Assembly: GCF_017876675.1 (NCBI RefSeq)
Contig: NZ_JAGIOI010000001.1
Span: 2,108,001-2,172,000 of the forward strand
Direction of reading: 5' to 3'
Length of the DNA: 64,000 nt
Source of the DNA: Arthrobacter stackebrandtii
GTDB taxonomy: Bacteria > Actinomycetota > Actinomycetes > Actinomycetales > Micrococcaceae
Of this stretch, positions 58,043 through 64,000 are shown piece by piece. The notes beneath the pieces were generated by a model. It searched no databases and had not been told where the DNA came from. It saw nothing but the letters and a program-made list of their open reading frames with translations. The translations under genes and the position numbers were made by a program. How positions within the stretch are numbered: the stretch's first letter is position 1; each line of letters begins with the position of its first letter.

Positions 58043-58639
58043 GGGGACTGCCGTCACGGCGCCTGGGAGGCTGGGGCACCACTGCCGCAGCCGTCCACGC
58101 GTCCGGGCCGGCAATGTCTCTGGAATGGCGCGCACTGCGACCTGCCCGGCTTTCCGTCTGCACACTGCGCCATGGCCCAAGTCCCCGCCCAGAACCTCCG
58201 CCGCGAGTACCCCCGACCGCCAGGCTTCAGGGGTATGGCCGTTTCTGATAGCCGGTCGGCTCTAGGGCCTGTCCTTTTGGCTCAATTATTGCCAAATTGG
58301 AGGTTTCGGCACACGTGAGCCACACGCTTGTTGTAAAGTCGCTGGTGTGTTGTAGTCACGGCGGGAGCACCGTTTCTACATCATGTAGCCGCCGCAAGGT
58401 GGCGCTTTCCCAATATTGTGGTCCGCTTCGCGCGAAGACCTCGGGGGGAAATCAGGGCAGTAGGGCTTGAACGGGGCCGTACTGCCCTTATTTCCGCCCA
58501 AAAGCAGCACCCTTCCACCCCGGCAAGAGCCGCCCCGGAGCCCCCAAAACATGGCGTGCATCACGTACCAGCACTTCGATTCGTGACTTCGGCACATTGT
58601 CAGGTACTCTTGAACCTGCCGTGTTTTGCACAGCAAGCT
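58043..58639. other. 597-base gene-poor stretch before tRNA-Ser
   Basis: No convincing gene was found. The region holds one clear hairpin (58447-58495) and an AT-richer patch at about 58270-58345 that could be a promoter. An unannotated small RNA would fit but cannot be shown. Confidence 0.5.
58447..58495. repeat. Long imperfect hairpin
   Basis: AGGGCAGTA (58454-58462) pairs with TACTGCCCT (58480-58488). The outer GGAAAT (58447-58452) pairs with ATTTCC (58490-58495), giving a stem of about 16 bp with one mismatch. It resembles a terminator or a small-RNA 3' end. Confidence 0.6.
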
Positions 58640-58727
58640 GGAGGATTCGCCTAGCGGCCTATGGCGCACGCCTGGAACGCGTGTTGGGTTAACGCCCTCG
58701 GGGGTTCAAATCCCCCATCCTCCGCCA
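58640..58727 (+). tRNA. tRNA-Ser (GGA anticodon)
   Basis: The acceptor arms GGAGGAT and ATCCTCC pair perfectly, and CCA is encoded. The anticodon loop is CTGGAAC, giving anticodon GGA (codons UCC and UCU). A long variable arm and the T arm GGGGGTTCAAATCCCCC are present, as expected of serine tRNAs. The length is 88 nt. A terminator follows. Confidence 0.97.
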
Positions 58728-58730
58728 ATG

Positions 58731-58763
58731 AAAGGCCCGGAATCGCTAAGATTCCGGGCCTTT
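58731..58763 (+). terminator. Terminator after tRNA-Ser
   Basis: A 14-bp perfect stem (58731-58744 with 58750-58763) begins with AAA and ends with TTT. Confidence 0.9.
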
Positions 58764-58808
58764 CGTCGATTAATGCGCAAGCACCGGCTCAGCCATCCCG
58801 GAAAGTCC

Positions 58809-58814
58809 TAGACT
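58809..58814 (+). promoter_or_regulatory. -10 box TAGACT, leaderless glutathione peroxidase gene
   Basis: TAGACT ends 6 bases before the GTG start at 58821, which has no ribosome site. Confidence 0.5.
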
Positions 58815-58820
58815 CGGGGT

Positions 58821-59303
58821 GTGACTACTCAAACTCTGAACACCATCCCCCTGACCCTGAACGACGGCACCGAAACCACCCTCGAAGACCTCGCCGGCAA
58901 GGCAGTCCTGTTGGTCAACGTGGCTTCCATGTGCGGCTTCACCCCGCAATACGACGCACTCGAGGCCTTCCACGAGAAGTACCAGGCCCAGGGCCTGGCC
59001 GTGGTGGGCGTGCCCTGCAACCAGTTTGGCGCCCAGGAGCCGGGCACGGCGGAGGAGATCGTGGAGTTCTGCCGCAAGAACTTCGGCGTGACGTTCCCGC
59101 TCGCCGAAAAGGCAGAAGTCAACGGCGACGGCGCCCACCCCATCTACGCGGCCCTGACCGGCAATGGCGCGGAGCCGGTCAAGTGGAACTTTGAGAAGTT
59201 CCTGATTACGCGCGACGGCGTTGTGCAGCACCGGTTCGCCTCCCAGGTAACGCCGGACTCACCTGAACTGATTGCAGCGGTGGAGTCGGCCCTGGCCGAG
59301 TAG
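58821..59303 (+). CDS. Glutathione peroxidase family thiol peroxidase
   Basis: The 160-residue enzyme reduces peroxides. In actinobacteria, which lack glutathione, thioredoxin is the probable reductant. The active-site Cys38 is in VASMCGFTPQY, Gln68 is in PCNQFGAQEPG and Trp122 is in KWNFEKFL. Cys84 in EFCRKNFGV is the likely resolving Cys. The GTG at 58821 is the only start that keeps the full N-terminal strand, and a TAGACT box lies 6 bases ahead. Confidence 0.93.
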   Translation: MTTQTLNTIPLTLNDGTETTLEDLAGKAVLLVNVASMCGFTPQYDALEAFHEKYQAQGLAVVGVPCNQFGAQEPGTAEEIVEFCRKNFGVTFPLAEKAEVNGDGAHPIYAALTGNGAEPVKWNFEKFLITRDGVVQHRFASQVTPDSPELIAAVESALAE

Positions 59304-59375
59304 CCGCCCAGCCGCCAATACGGCGGCACCGCCCGTTGCCGCTCCCCAACACGTCGGCACCCCCAAGGGACCCCA

Positions 59376-59454
59376 TCGCAGCAATGGCCGGTTTTTCTCC
59401 AACGCTGTCGCATCAAGTGCGATGGCGTTGCCGAATTTCCAGCCATTGCTGCGA
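59376..59454. repeat. Nested palindrome between the peroxidase gene and the HAD gene
   Basis: The outer arms are 13 bp and perfect (59376-59388 with 59442-59454). The inner arms (59401-59413 with 59417-59429) pair throughout with two G-U pairs. The layout is the same as in the other nested palindromes but the sequence is different. Confidence 0.78.
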
Positions 59455-59501
59455 CAGCGTCGAGACGGAGCGAGACGGGGAGGAATCCGGTCCGAGAGCG
59501 G

Positions 59502-60386
59502 TCAGGCCAGGGCGTCCAGCCAGGACTTGAGGAATGCGCCGCCGGCGAAGTCGTTGATGACGTCCCCGCCCAAGCCCAGATCCGCTGCGGTCCGCACCGG
59601 GTACGGCTTGGCGGGGACGCCTTCGGCGGGGCGCACGTCCACATGCTCCACGGCGTGGTCCTGGTGGTGCAGCCAGTCGGCCATGGCGTAGTCGGTGCGG
59701 GAATCGCCCACCGTGCGCCACGCCTGAGGCACGATGCCCTGGGCAGCCAGCAGTTCCACGGCCCGGCTGGCACCGAGATCCTTGCCCAGGCGCACCGACT
59801 CGATGTCGGTGGAAATGATGGACGGATCCACCCGGTAGTCGACCGTGCCGGCAGACGCCGGGGCGCGGTGCTCAAGGCGGGTCGCACCCAGGTCGTGCGC
59901 GGCCAGCAAAGCCAGCGCATCGGCGTCGAACTTGGCCTGCTCAAGAAGGTAGCTGGCGCTCTCAACCTCAACATGCTGCTCCACGGAGACCATGGCGCGC
60001 TTGGTTTCGTCGAAGAACATGTGGCCGTCGTAGCTGCGGGCCACGAGGGCGCGGATGTCGTCGCCGAAGGCTGCGGGCATGGCGAGCTCCCTGTCCACGT
60101 GGATGGGGCCGGGGCCGTCGGCGGTGAAGCTGAACCAGACCGCGCCCTTCTCACAGATGGCGTGGACCACGGAACCCGCGGGCAGGCCGGCGTCGAGCAT
60201 GGGGCCCATGAGCTGGTCGGTGATGAAGGCATCTGAGCGGCCCGTGTTGAAAATGACGGGGATGCCGCGGTTCACGAGACCGATCAGTGTGCTGATGATG
60301 TCCTCAGGCACGCGGCGGGTCACGGGGCTGGCGAGCGGGCCGTCGACGTCGAGGAGCAGGGCGAGAGGCGGTTGGGTCAAAGTCAT
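59502..60386 (-). CDS. HAD-superfamily hydrolase
   Basis: The 294-residue protein has HAD phosphatase motifs: LLLDVDGPLASP with Asp13 and Asp15, IFNTGRSDAF (motif II) and TVGDSRTDYAMAD (motif IV). The large cap region between them places it among the Cof-type sugar- or nucleotide-phosphate phosphatases. The ATG at 60386 has GGGGG just upstream; the in-frame upstream start at 60458 does not. The substrate is unknown. Its stop lies close to a nested palindrome. Confidence 0.88.
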   Translation of the reverse strand: MTLTQPPLALLLDVDGPLASPVTRRVPEDIISTLIGLVNRGIPVIFNTGRSDAFITDQLMGPMLDAGLPAGSVVHAICEKGAVWFSFTADGPGPIHVDRELAMPAAFGDDIRALVARSYDGHMFFDETKRAMVSVEQHVEVESASYLLEQAKFDADALALLAAHDLGATRLEHRAPASAGTVDYRVDPSIISTDIESVRLGKDLGASRAVELLAAQGIVPQAWRTVGDSRTDYAMADWLHHQDHAVEHVDVRPAEGVPAKPYPVRTAADLGLGGDVINDFAGGAFLKSWLDALA

Positions 60387-60492
60387 GCCCCCATGGTTGC
60401 AGCCCGAGCGCAGCAGGGCCACTTTGCATAACCTTTTCGCAACACACCCGCGGCACATATGGACAGCAGTTCCAATAGCTGCTTGCAGTCCC

Positions 60493-60498
60493 TAGGCT
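60493..60498 (+). promoter_or_regulatory. -10 box TAGGCT for a probable leaderless gene
   Basis: TAGGCT ends 7 bases before the GTG start at 60506. Confidence 0.55.
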
Positions 60499-60505
60499 GA
60501 AGAGT

Positions 60506-60805
60506 GTGATCTTTAAAGCAGTTGGCGACCATCGCCCGTACCCTGACCATGGATACGTCACGCCCAAGGACTGGGCCGGCGTCGCTCCCCGACAGGTCCG
60601 GCTCGCCGACCTCGTGACCACGAAGGCGCAGCTGGACCTTGAAGCGCTCCTGGCCGAGGACTCCACCTTTTTTGGAGACTTGTTCCCGCACGTGGTCCAG
60701 TGGCACGACACCCTTTACCTGGAAGACGGGCTGCACCGTGCCGTGCGCACGGCCCTGCACCAGCGGACCATCCTGCACGCCCGGGTTCTGGTGATCGATG
60801 ACTAG
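60506..60805 (+). CDS. Conserved actinobacterial protein upstream of the LytR_C protein
   Basis: The 99-residue protein begins IFKAVGDHRPYPDHGY and has a central VRLADLVTTKAQLDLEALL and a C-terminal RTALHQRTILHARVLVIDD. Homologues next to LytR-C-terminal-domain genes are common in this group; to my recollection they are often labelled VapB-type antitoxins, but no toxin gene is adjacent and I see no AbrB or ribbon-helix-helix motif. A role tied to the envelope protein or to DNA binding is possible. The last 8 bases overlap the next gene. Confidence 0.75.
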   Translation: MIFKAVGDHRPYPDHGYVTPKDWAGVAPRQVRLADLVTTKAQLDLEALLAEDSTFFGDLFPHVVQWHDTLYLEDGLHRAVRTALHQRTILHARVLVIDD

Positions 60806-61748
60806 GCCGCCCGCCGAGGAAGCTGCCACAGGACCGGGAAAGCAGGACGACTCAGGTGTGAAGGCGGCCGCGGCGCAGAAGCCGGCCGAAGGCAAGGAAA
60901 CCCCGGCAGTGAAGGCGGCCGTTGGTGCGGCGGATGCTGCCGGGCACCTGCCCCATGTGACGGACGACGACGTCCTGCTCACCGCCCGGCAGCGGCGCAA
61001 GGAGGAGCGTGAGGCGCGCAGGCAGGCCAAGGACACCGCCTACGAGCTGCGCCGGCAGCGAAAGAAGAACAACGACGGGACGTCCTCGCGGGGGCACAAC
61101 ATTGTGGACGGCAGCGGCTTGGCCGAGGCGTTTCCCGATCACGAATCGACGGAGCTGGAATCCGGCGCGGTGCGCCGGCGCATCACGCACGGGGTGGTGC
61201 TGGTGCTGCTGCTGGCCCTGTTGGTGACTGGCCTGGTCCTGGCGGGGATGATCCAGCGCGGCGAGCTCGAGCTGACACTCGGGCCGGGCAAGCCTACGCC
61301 GACGCCGGAAAGCTGCCCCTCAGAGAAGCTCGACTACCCCGCAAACAAGAGCGTGAGCGTCAACGTCTACAACGCCAGCACGAAAGAGGGCAGGGCCGGG
61401 ACAGTGGCCGAAGAGCTGAAGAAGCGCGGCTTCACCGTCAAGACCGTGGCAAACGGCCGCACCCAATATTCGGCACCGGCTGTCATCATTTCCGGCCCGT
61501 CCGGCCATGCGGCTGCGTTTGCGCTGCAGCGGAACCTGCCCAACACGGACTATGTCCAGGACGAGCGCAAGGACAGCACCGTGGATGTGGTGCTGACCGG
61601 TTCATTTGCGGGTTTTGTGGCGGTGCCCAAGGTGGACGAAACGCCCGGTGTGCTCTCCTGCCCGCGCCTGGCCCCGAAAAAAACCGCCCCGGCGACTGCC
61701 CCGGCAACAGCCCAGGCGACCCTGCCGGCCGCAGCTCCTGCGAAATAA
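60798..61748 (+). CDS. LytR C-terminal-domain membrane protein
   Basis: The 316-residue protein has a charged, Ala/Lys/Arg-rich cytoplasmic part (1-125), one membrane segment (about 135-155, GVVLVLLLALLVTGLVLAG) and an extracellular LytR_C domain (about 183-275, VSVNVYNASTKEGRAGTVAEELKKRGF then VIISGPSG and VDVVLTGSF). The LytR-CpsA-Psr core, which attaches glycans to peptidoglycan, is absent, so this is a stand-alone accessory domain. It overlaps the preceding gene, so the two are coupled. A Pro/Ala-rich tail ends the protein. Confidence 0.88.
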   Translation: MTRPPAEEAATGPGKQDDSGVKAAAAQKPAEGKETPAVKAAVGAADAAGHLPHVTDDDVLLTARQRRKEEREARRQAKDTAYELRRQRKKNNDGTSSRGHNIVDGSGLAEAFPDHESTELESGAVRRRITHGVVLVLLLALLVTGLVLAGMIQRGELELTLGPGKPTPTPESCPSEKLDYPANKSVSVNVYNASTKEGRAGTVAEELKKRGFTVKTVANGRTQYSAPAVIISGPSGHAAAFALQRNLPNTDYVQDERKDSTVDVVLTGSFAGFVAVPKVDETPGVLSCPRLAPKKTAPATAPATAQATLPAAAPAK

Positions 61749-61870
61749 CCGGTGCAACGGCTCCGGCGGCATGGGTGGAACGCCCTAAGACCCGAAGCAA
61801 GGACAAACGCGGATCCAACGACTTGGAGGGGGCCCGGCCCGCCGGGAACCGGACCCTTCCATGGCCGCGG

Positions 61871-63751
61871 CTACACGCCCGCCCCGGCCGGCACCACGCT
61901 GCAGTCGGCCGCTGTGCCTGCCAGCTGGGGAGCCCAGCCGTCGGATCCCTGCAGGTAGTTCTGTACCGTGAAATTGCCTTCCGCGGACTTGGGCAGTTGC
62001 GGACGGTCTGCGGTCACCCTGGCTCCGGGGCCGCGGTTGTTGTACTCGTGGAAGCGGGCCTCCCGCCAGGAGAAGCCGCCCATGTCCGTCCACGGCGAGT
62101 CGGCAATGTGGGCGCCCAGCCAACAGTCGCGGTACAGCACCTGGGCCACTGCCCGCGGGTCCCCGCCTGAATGCCACGGCCGCCCCAGGTGTGCGGACTT
62201 TTTGGCGGCGTCGGAAACTAGCTGGCAGCCGTCAAACAAGTAGCCATAGGGGATTGCCAGGTCCAGGCTGCCGGCGCTCACATAGCCGTTGTTGCTGGCC
62301 GAGCCGCGGTCCAGCGAACGGATTTCACAGCCGCTGAACACTGCGGTGCCACGGCCGAAAATGAAGTCGACGTCGCCTTCCACATGGCAGCCGTCAAAGA
62401 GGAACCTTGCCTGGACACCCACGCCCGGTGAATTGACGAGCAAGGTGTCCTGATTGCCCAGGCACCTGACATTGGCCAGTACCGACCGGTCCGCCGTGAT
62501 GTGCAGCGCGACTGCCTGGCGGTCCTTCATGTCCATGTTCGCGGCCTCGTCGAAATCGTTGCTGAACGTGAGGTTCCGGGCCGTGAAGTCCGGCCCGTCA
62601 ATCCGGACGGAGGCGCTTCCGGAGGTGCCGAAGTTGCCGCTCCCGTCCGGTTTGGGTGTGCCGGAGGCGTTGTTGTAGACAATCACCACGTCCTCGGGTC
62701 GGGCGCCCTGGCCTGCGAAGGAGACGCGCGGCTTGTTGCTGGGGACCCGCACCGCCTCACGGTAGTTGCCGGGCTGGATCCGGATCACTGTCCGCTGGCT
62801 GCTGTTGGCGGCAACGGCGTCGACGGCGGACTGCACCGTGGCGAACGGCTTGCCGGGCCCGACGTCGAGCAGCACCGGCAGGTCCACCGGCCGTTCAGCG
62901 GGCCAGTACATTTCCAGCAGCGGATCCAAGCCGCCGTCGAGGTTCCGGAACCATCCCGGCGGGACAATGCGCCGCTCCTGCATCTCACGGGCCACCAACC
63001 GGGACACCGCCAGCGCCCCGGCCGCCTGGAAGTGGGTGTTGTCTTCGGACCCTTGCGGGTATTGCGGATGCGCCCCGGGTTCCAGGAACAGGAAGTGCGA
63101 CTTGGTCCCTTCCGGCCCCAGCGACTGCCACAGGGCAAGCGACGATTCCGTCAGGTCCACCAGCGCGGTGCCCGTCGCCGCGGCAAGTTCCCTCATGGCC
63201 TGCGGGTAGGCGCCATGGGAATCCCGGGCATTGCCAAGACCATCAAATCGGCGACGCTCCACGGGTGTGGCCAGGACGGGTGTGGCGCCGCGGGATGTCG
63301 CACCGTCAACGTAGCGGGCCAGGTACTCCTTGTACGTGGTGTCCGGAAAGGTGCCGCGTGCAGGGTCACCGACCTTTTCATCATTGTGGCCAAAGGAGAT
63401 GAGCAAGAGGTCCCCGGGCTGCAGCAGCTCCAGCACGCGGTCCAGCATGCCGGTGTCGGCGAAGCTCTTGGAGGAGGCGCCGGACCAGGCCATGTCAAGG
63501 ACCGTGGCCTGAGGACCCAGCAGCAGTGGCAGTGCCTGGCCCCAGCCGGCCCAGGGGCGCTCGGATTGCTGATAGGCCGACGACGTCGAGTCGCCCACCA
63601 AAAAAATCACCGGCTTGGTGCGGGGCTTGCCCTGGGAGGTCTCCGTGGGGGTGGTGGCCATGGCGGCCCCGGTTCCCGAGCAGGCCAGGACGCCGGCTGT
63701 CAGTGCGGCAGTGGCCAGGACGGTGCGGCGGCTGGGCATGATTGCGGCCAT
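61871..63751 (-). CDS. Secreted fusion of rhamnogalacturonan acetylesterase-like (SGNH) and pectinesterase domains
   Basis: The 626-residue protein has a Tat-like signal (SRRTVLATAALTAGVLA), an SGNH domain (about 45-270, VGDSTSSAY, SFGHNDEK and SEDNTHFQ with Ser, Asn and Asp-His), and a pectin methylesterase domain (about 290-620). The second domain has RQAVALHITADRS, NQDTLLV, DVDFIFGRGTAVFSGC and LGRPWH, which include the Gln, two Asp and Arg of the active site. It would remove acetyl and methyl esters from pectin. The start ATG shares one base with the upstream stop (TGATG), so it follows the pectate lyase; an internal ATG at 63739 is an alternative. Confidence 0.93.
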   Translation of the reverse strand: MAAIMPSRRTVLATAALTAGVLACSGTGAAMATTPTETSQGKPRTKPVIFLVGDSTSSAYQQSERPWAGWGQALPLLLGPQATVLDMAWSGASSKSFADTGMLDRVLELLQPGDLLLISFGHNDEKVGDPARGTFPDTTYKEYLARYVDGATSRGATPVLATPVERRRFDGLGNARDSHGAYPQAMRELAAATGTALVDLTESSLALWQSLGPEGTKSHFLFLEPGAHPQYPQGSEDNTHFQAAGALAVSRLVAREMQERRIVPPGWFRNLDGGLDPLLEMYWPAERPVDLPVLLDVGPGKPFATVQSAVDAVAANSSQRTVIRIQPGNYREAVRVPSNKPRVSFAGQGARPEDVVIVYNNASGTPKPDGSGNFGTSGSASVRIDGPDFTARNLTFSNDFDEAANMDMKDRQAVALHITADRSVLANVRCLGNQDTLLVNSPGVGVQARFLFDGCHVEGDVDFIFGRGTAVFSGCEIRSLDRGSASNNGYVSAGSLDLAIPYGYLFDGCQLVSDAAKKSAHLGRPWHSGGDPRAVAQVLYRDCWLGAHIADSPWTDMGGFSWREARFHEYNNRGPGARVTADRPQLPKSAEGNFTVQNYLQGSDGWAPQLAGTAADCSVVPAGAGV

Positions 63752-64000
63752 CAGGGGGTGCCCCCTGCTGTGTAGATGGGGCCGGTGGTGCCGTTCAAGA
63801 TGCCCGGGACGGCCTGTGCCGGGTGCACCTTGGTGCGCAGCGTAGGTTTCCAGGAGGTGTCATTGGCCAGTTGGTTCTCCGGCGTCGCTGCTGCGTTGTA
63901 GGCTGCGCGGAGGTCCACGACCTTGCCATTGACGGCATTTTTGACCGTGGCGATGGTGCTTCCCTTGTAGCGGGAGATGATGCCGGCGGTGTTGACGCCC
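63751..64000 (-). CDS. Pectate lyase, C-terminal fragment (5' end outside window)
   Basis: The minus strand is open from the right edge to a TGA at 63751-63753. The 82 visible residues include ISRYKGSTIATVKNAV, DLRAAYNAAATPENQL and SWKPTLRTKVHPAQAVP, which match the C-terminal end of family 1 pectate lyases. It is directly followed by the esterase fusion, with overlapping stop and start, so both act on pectin. The catalytic part lies outside the window, so the call rests on the C-terminal pattern and the neighbour. Confidence 0.72.
   Translation of the reverse strand, partial: GVNTAGIISRYKGSTIATVKNAVNGKVVDLRAAYNAAATPENQLANDTSWKPTLRTKVHPAQAVPGILNGTTGPIYTAGGTP

Noticed and set aside
58640-58763. 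tRNA-Ser as an integration site
   Set aside because: No integrase, no repeated tRNA 3' end and no foreign gene content were seen on either side.
60506-61748. Toxin-antitoxin module
   Set aside because: There is no toxin gene next to the 99-residue protein; the coupled gene encodes a LytR_C membrane protein.

Overview
The window is a stretch of high-GC actinobacterial chromosome, most likely from the Micrococcaceae (Arthrobacter sensu lato). The grounds are a separate purS-purQ-purL set, an SRP RNA next to dnaX and near recR, a homodimeric pyruvate dehydrogenase E1 (AceE), a LytR-C-terminal-domain protein, TAGNNT-type -10 boxes directly in front of leaderless genes, and GC-rich codon use throughout. 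No integrase, transposase, phage gene or CRISPR array was seen.

Layout. 1-9.1 kb: the end of purA, a nitrilase-family amidohydrolase, small conserved proteins, a secreted polysaccharide deacetylase, then purL-purQ-purS on the minus strand. 9.4-18 kb: two large secreted sialidases and an SGNH esterase. The sialidases share duplicated 5' leaders and a 611-bp identical 3' end. 18-44 kb: a large purine/ureide catabolic region. 44-57 kb: housekeeping and conserved genes (bcp, an OhrR-like MarR regulator, lysC, an ABC exporter, ilvD, recR, dnaX and SRP RNA). 57.8-64 kb: a tRNA-Ser, a glutathione peroxidase, a HAD phosphatase, the LytR_C protein, and a pectin-degradation pair (a fused acetylesterase/pectinesterase and the end of a pectate lyase) that runs off the right edge.

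The ureide region reads as a nearly complete route. Urate permease, uricase, HIU hydrolase and OHCU decarboxylase give allantoin. An NCS1 permease, a racemase-like protein, allantoinase and ureidoglycine aminohydrolase process ureides towards glyoxylate. The allantoate-splitting enzyme is not in the window. Glyoxylate then has two exits. One is the glycerate route (gcl, glxR, hyi, glycerate kinase). The other is an apparent glyoxylate-oxidation cycle: malate synthase, malic enzyme, and a pyruvate dehydrogenase E1 and E2 that remake the acetyl-CoA acceptor. Only E3 is missing.

The most interesting signal is a 15-bp motif, consensus TTCCAYNWWRYGAAA. I find it by eye upstream of all five transcription units of this region: the hyi operon, the malic-enzyme operon, aceE, the NCS1 permease and the OHCU decarboxylase operon. 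An IclR-family regulator lies in the middle of the cluster. The motif links the aceE copy to the ureide regulon. It is read from sequence; binding and regulation are inferred.

Other structure includes two homologous copies of a ~95-bp nested palindrome, further convergent-gene hairpins, an AAA+ ATPase gene wedged between two ureide operons and bracketed by near-identical terminator halves, and several leaderless genes.
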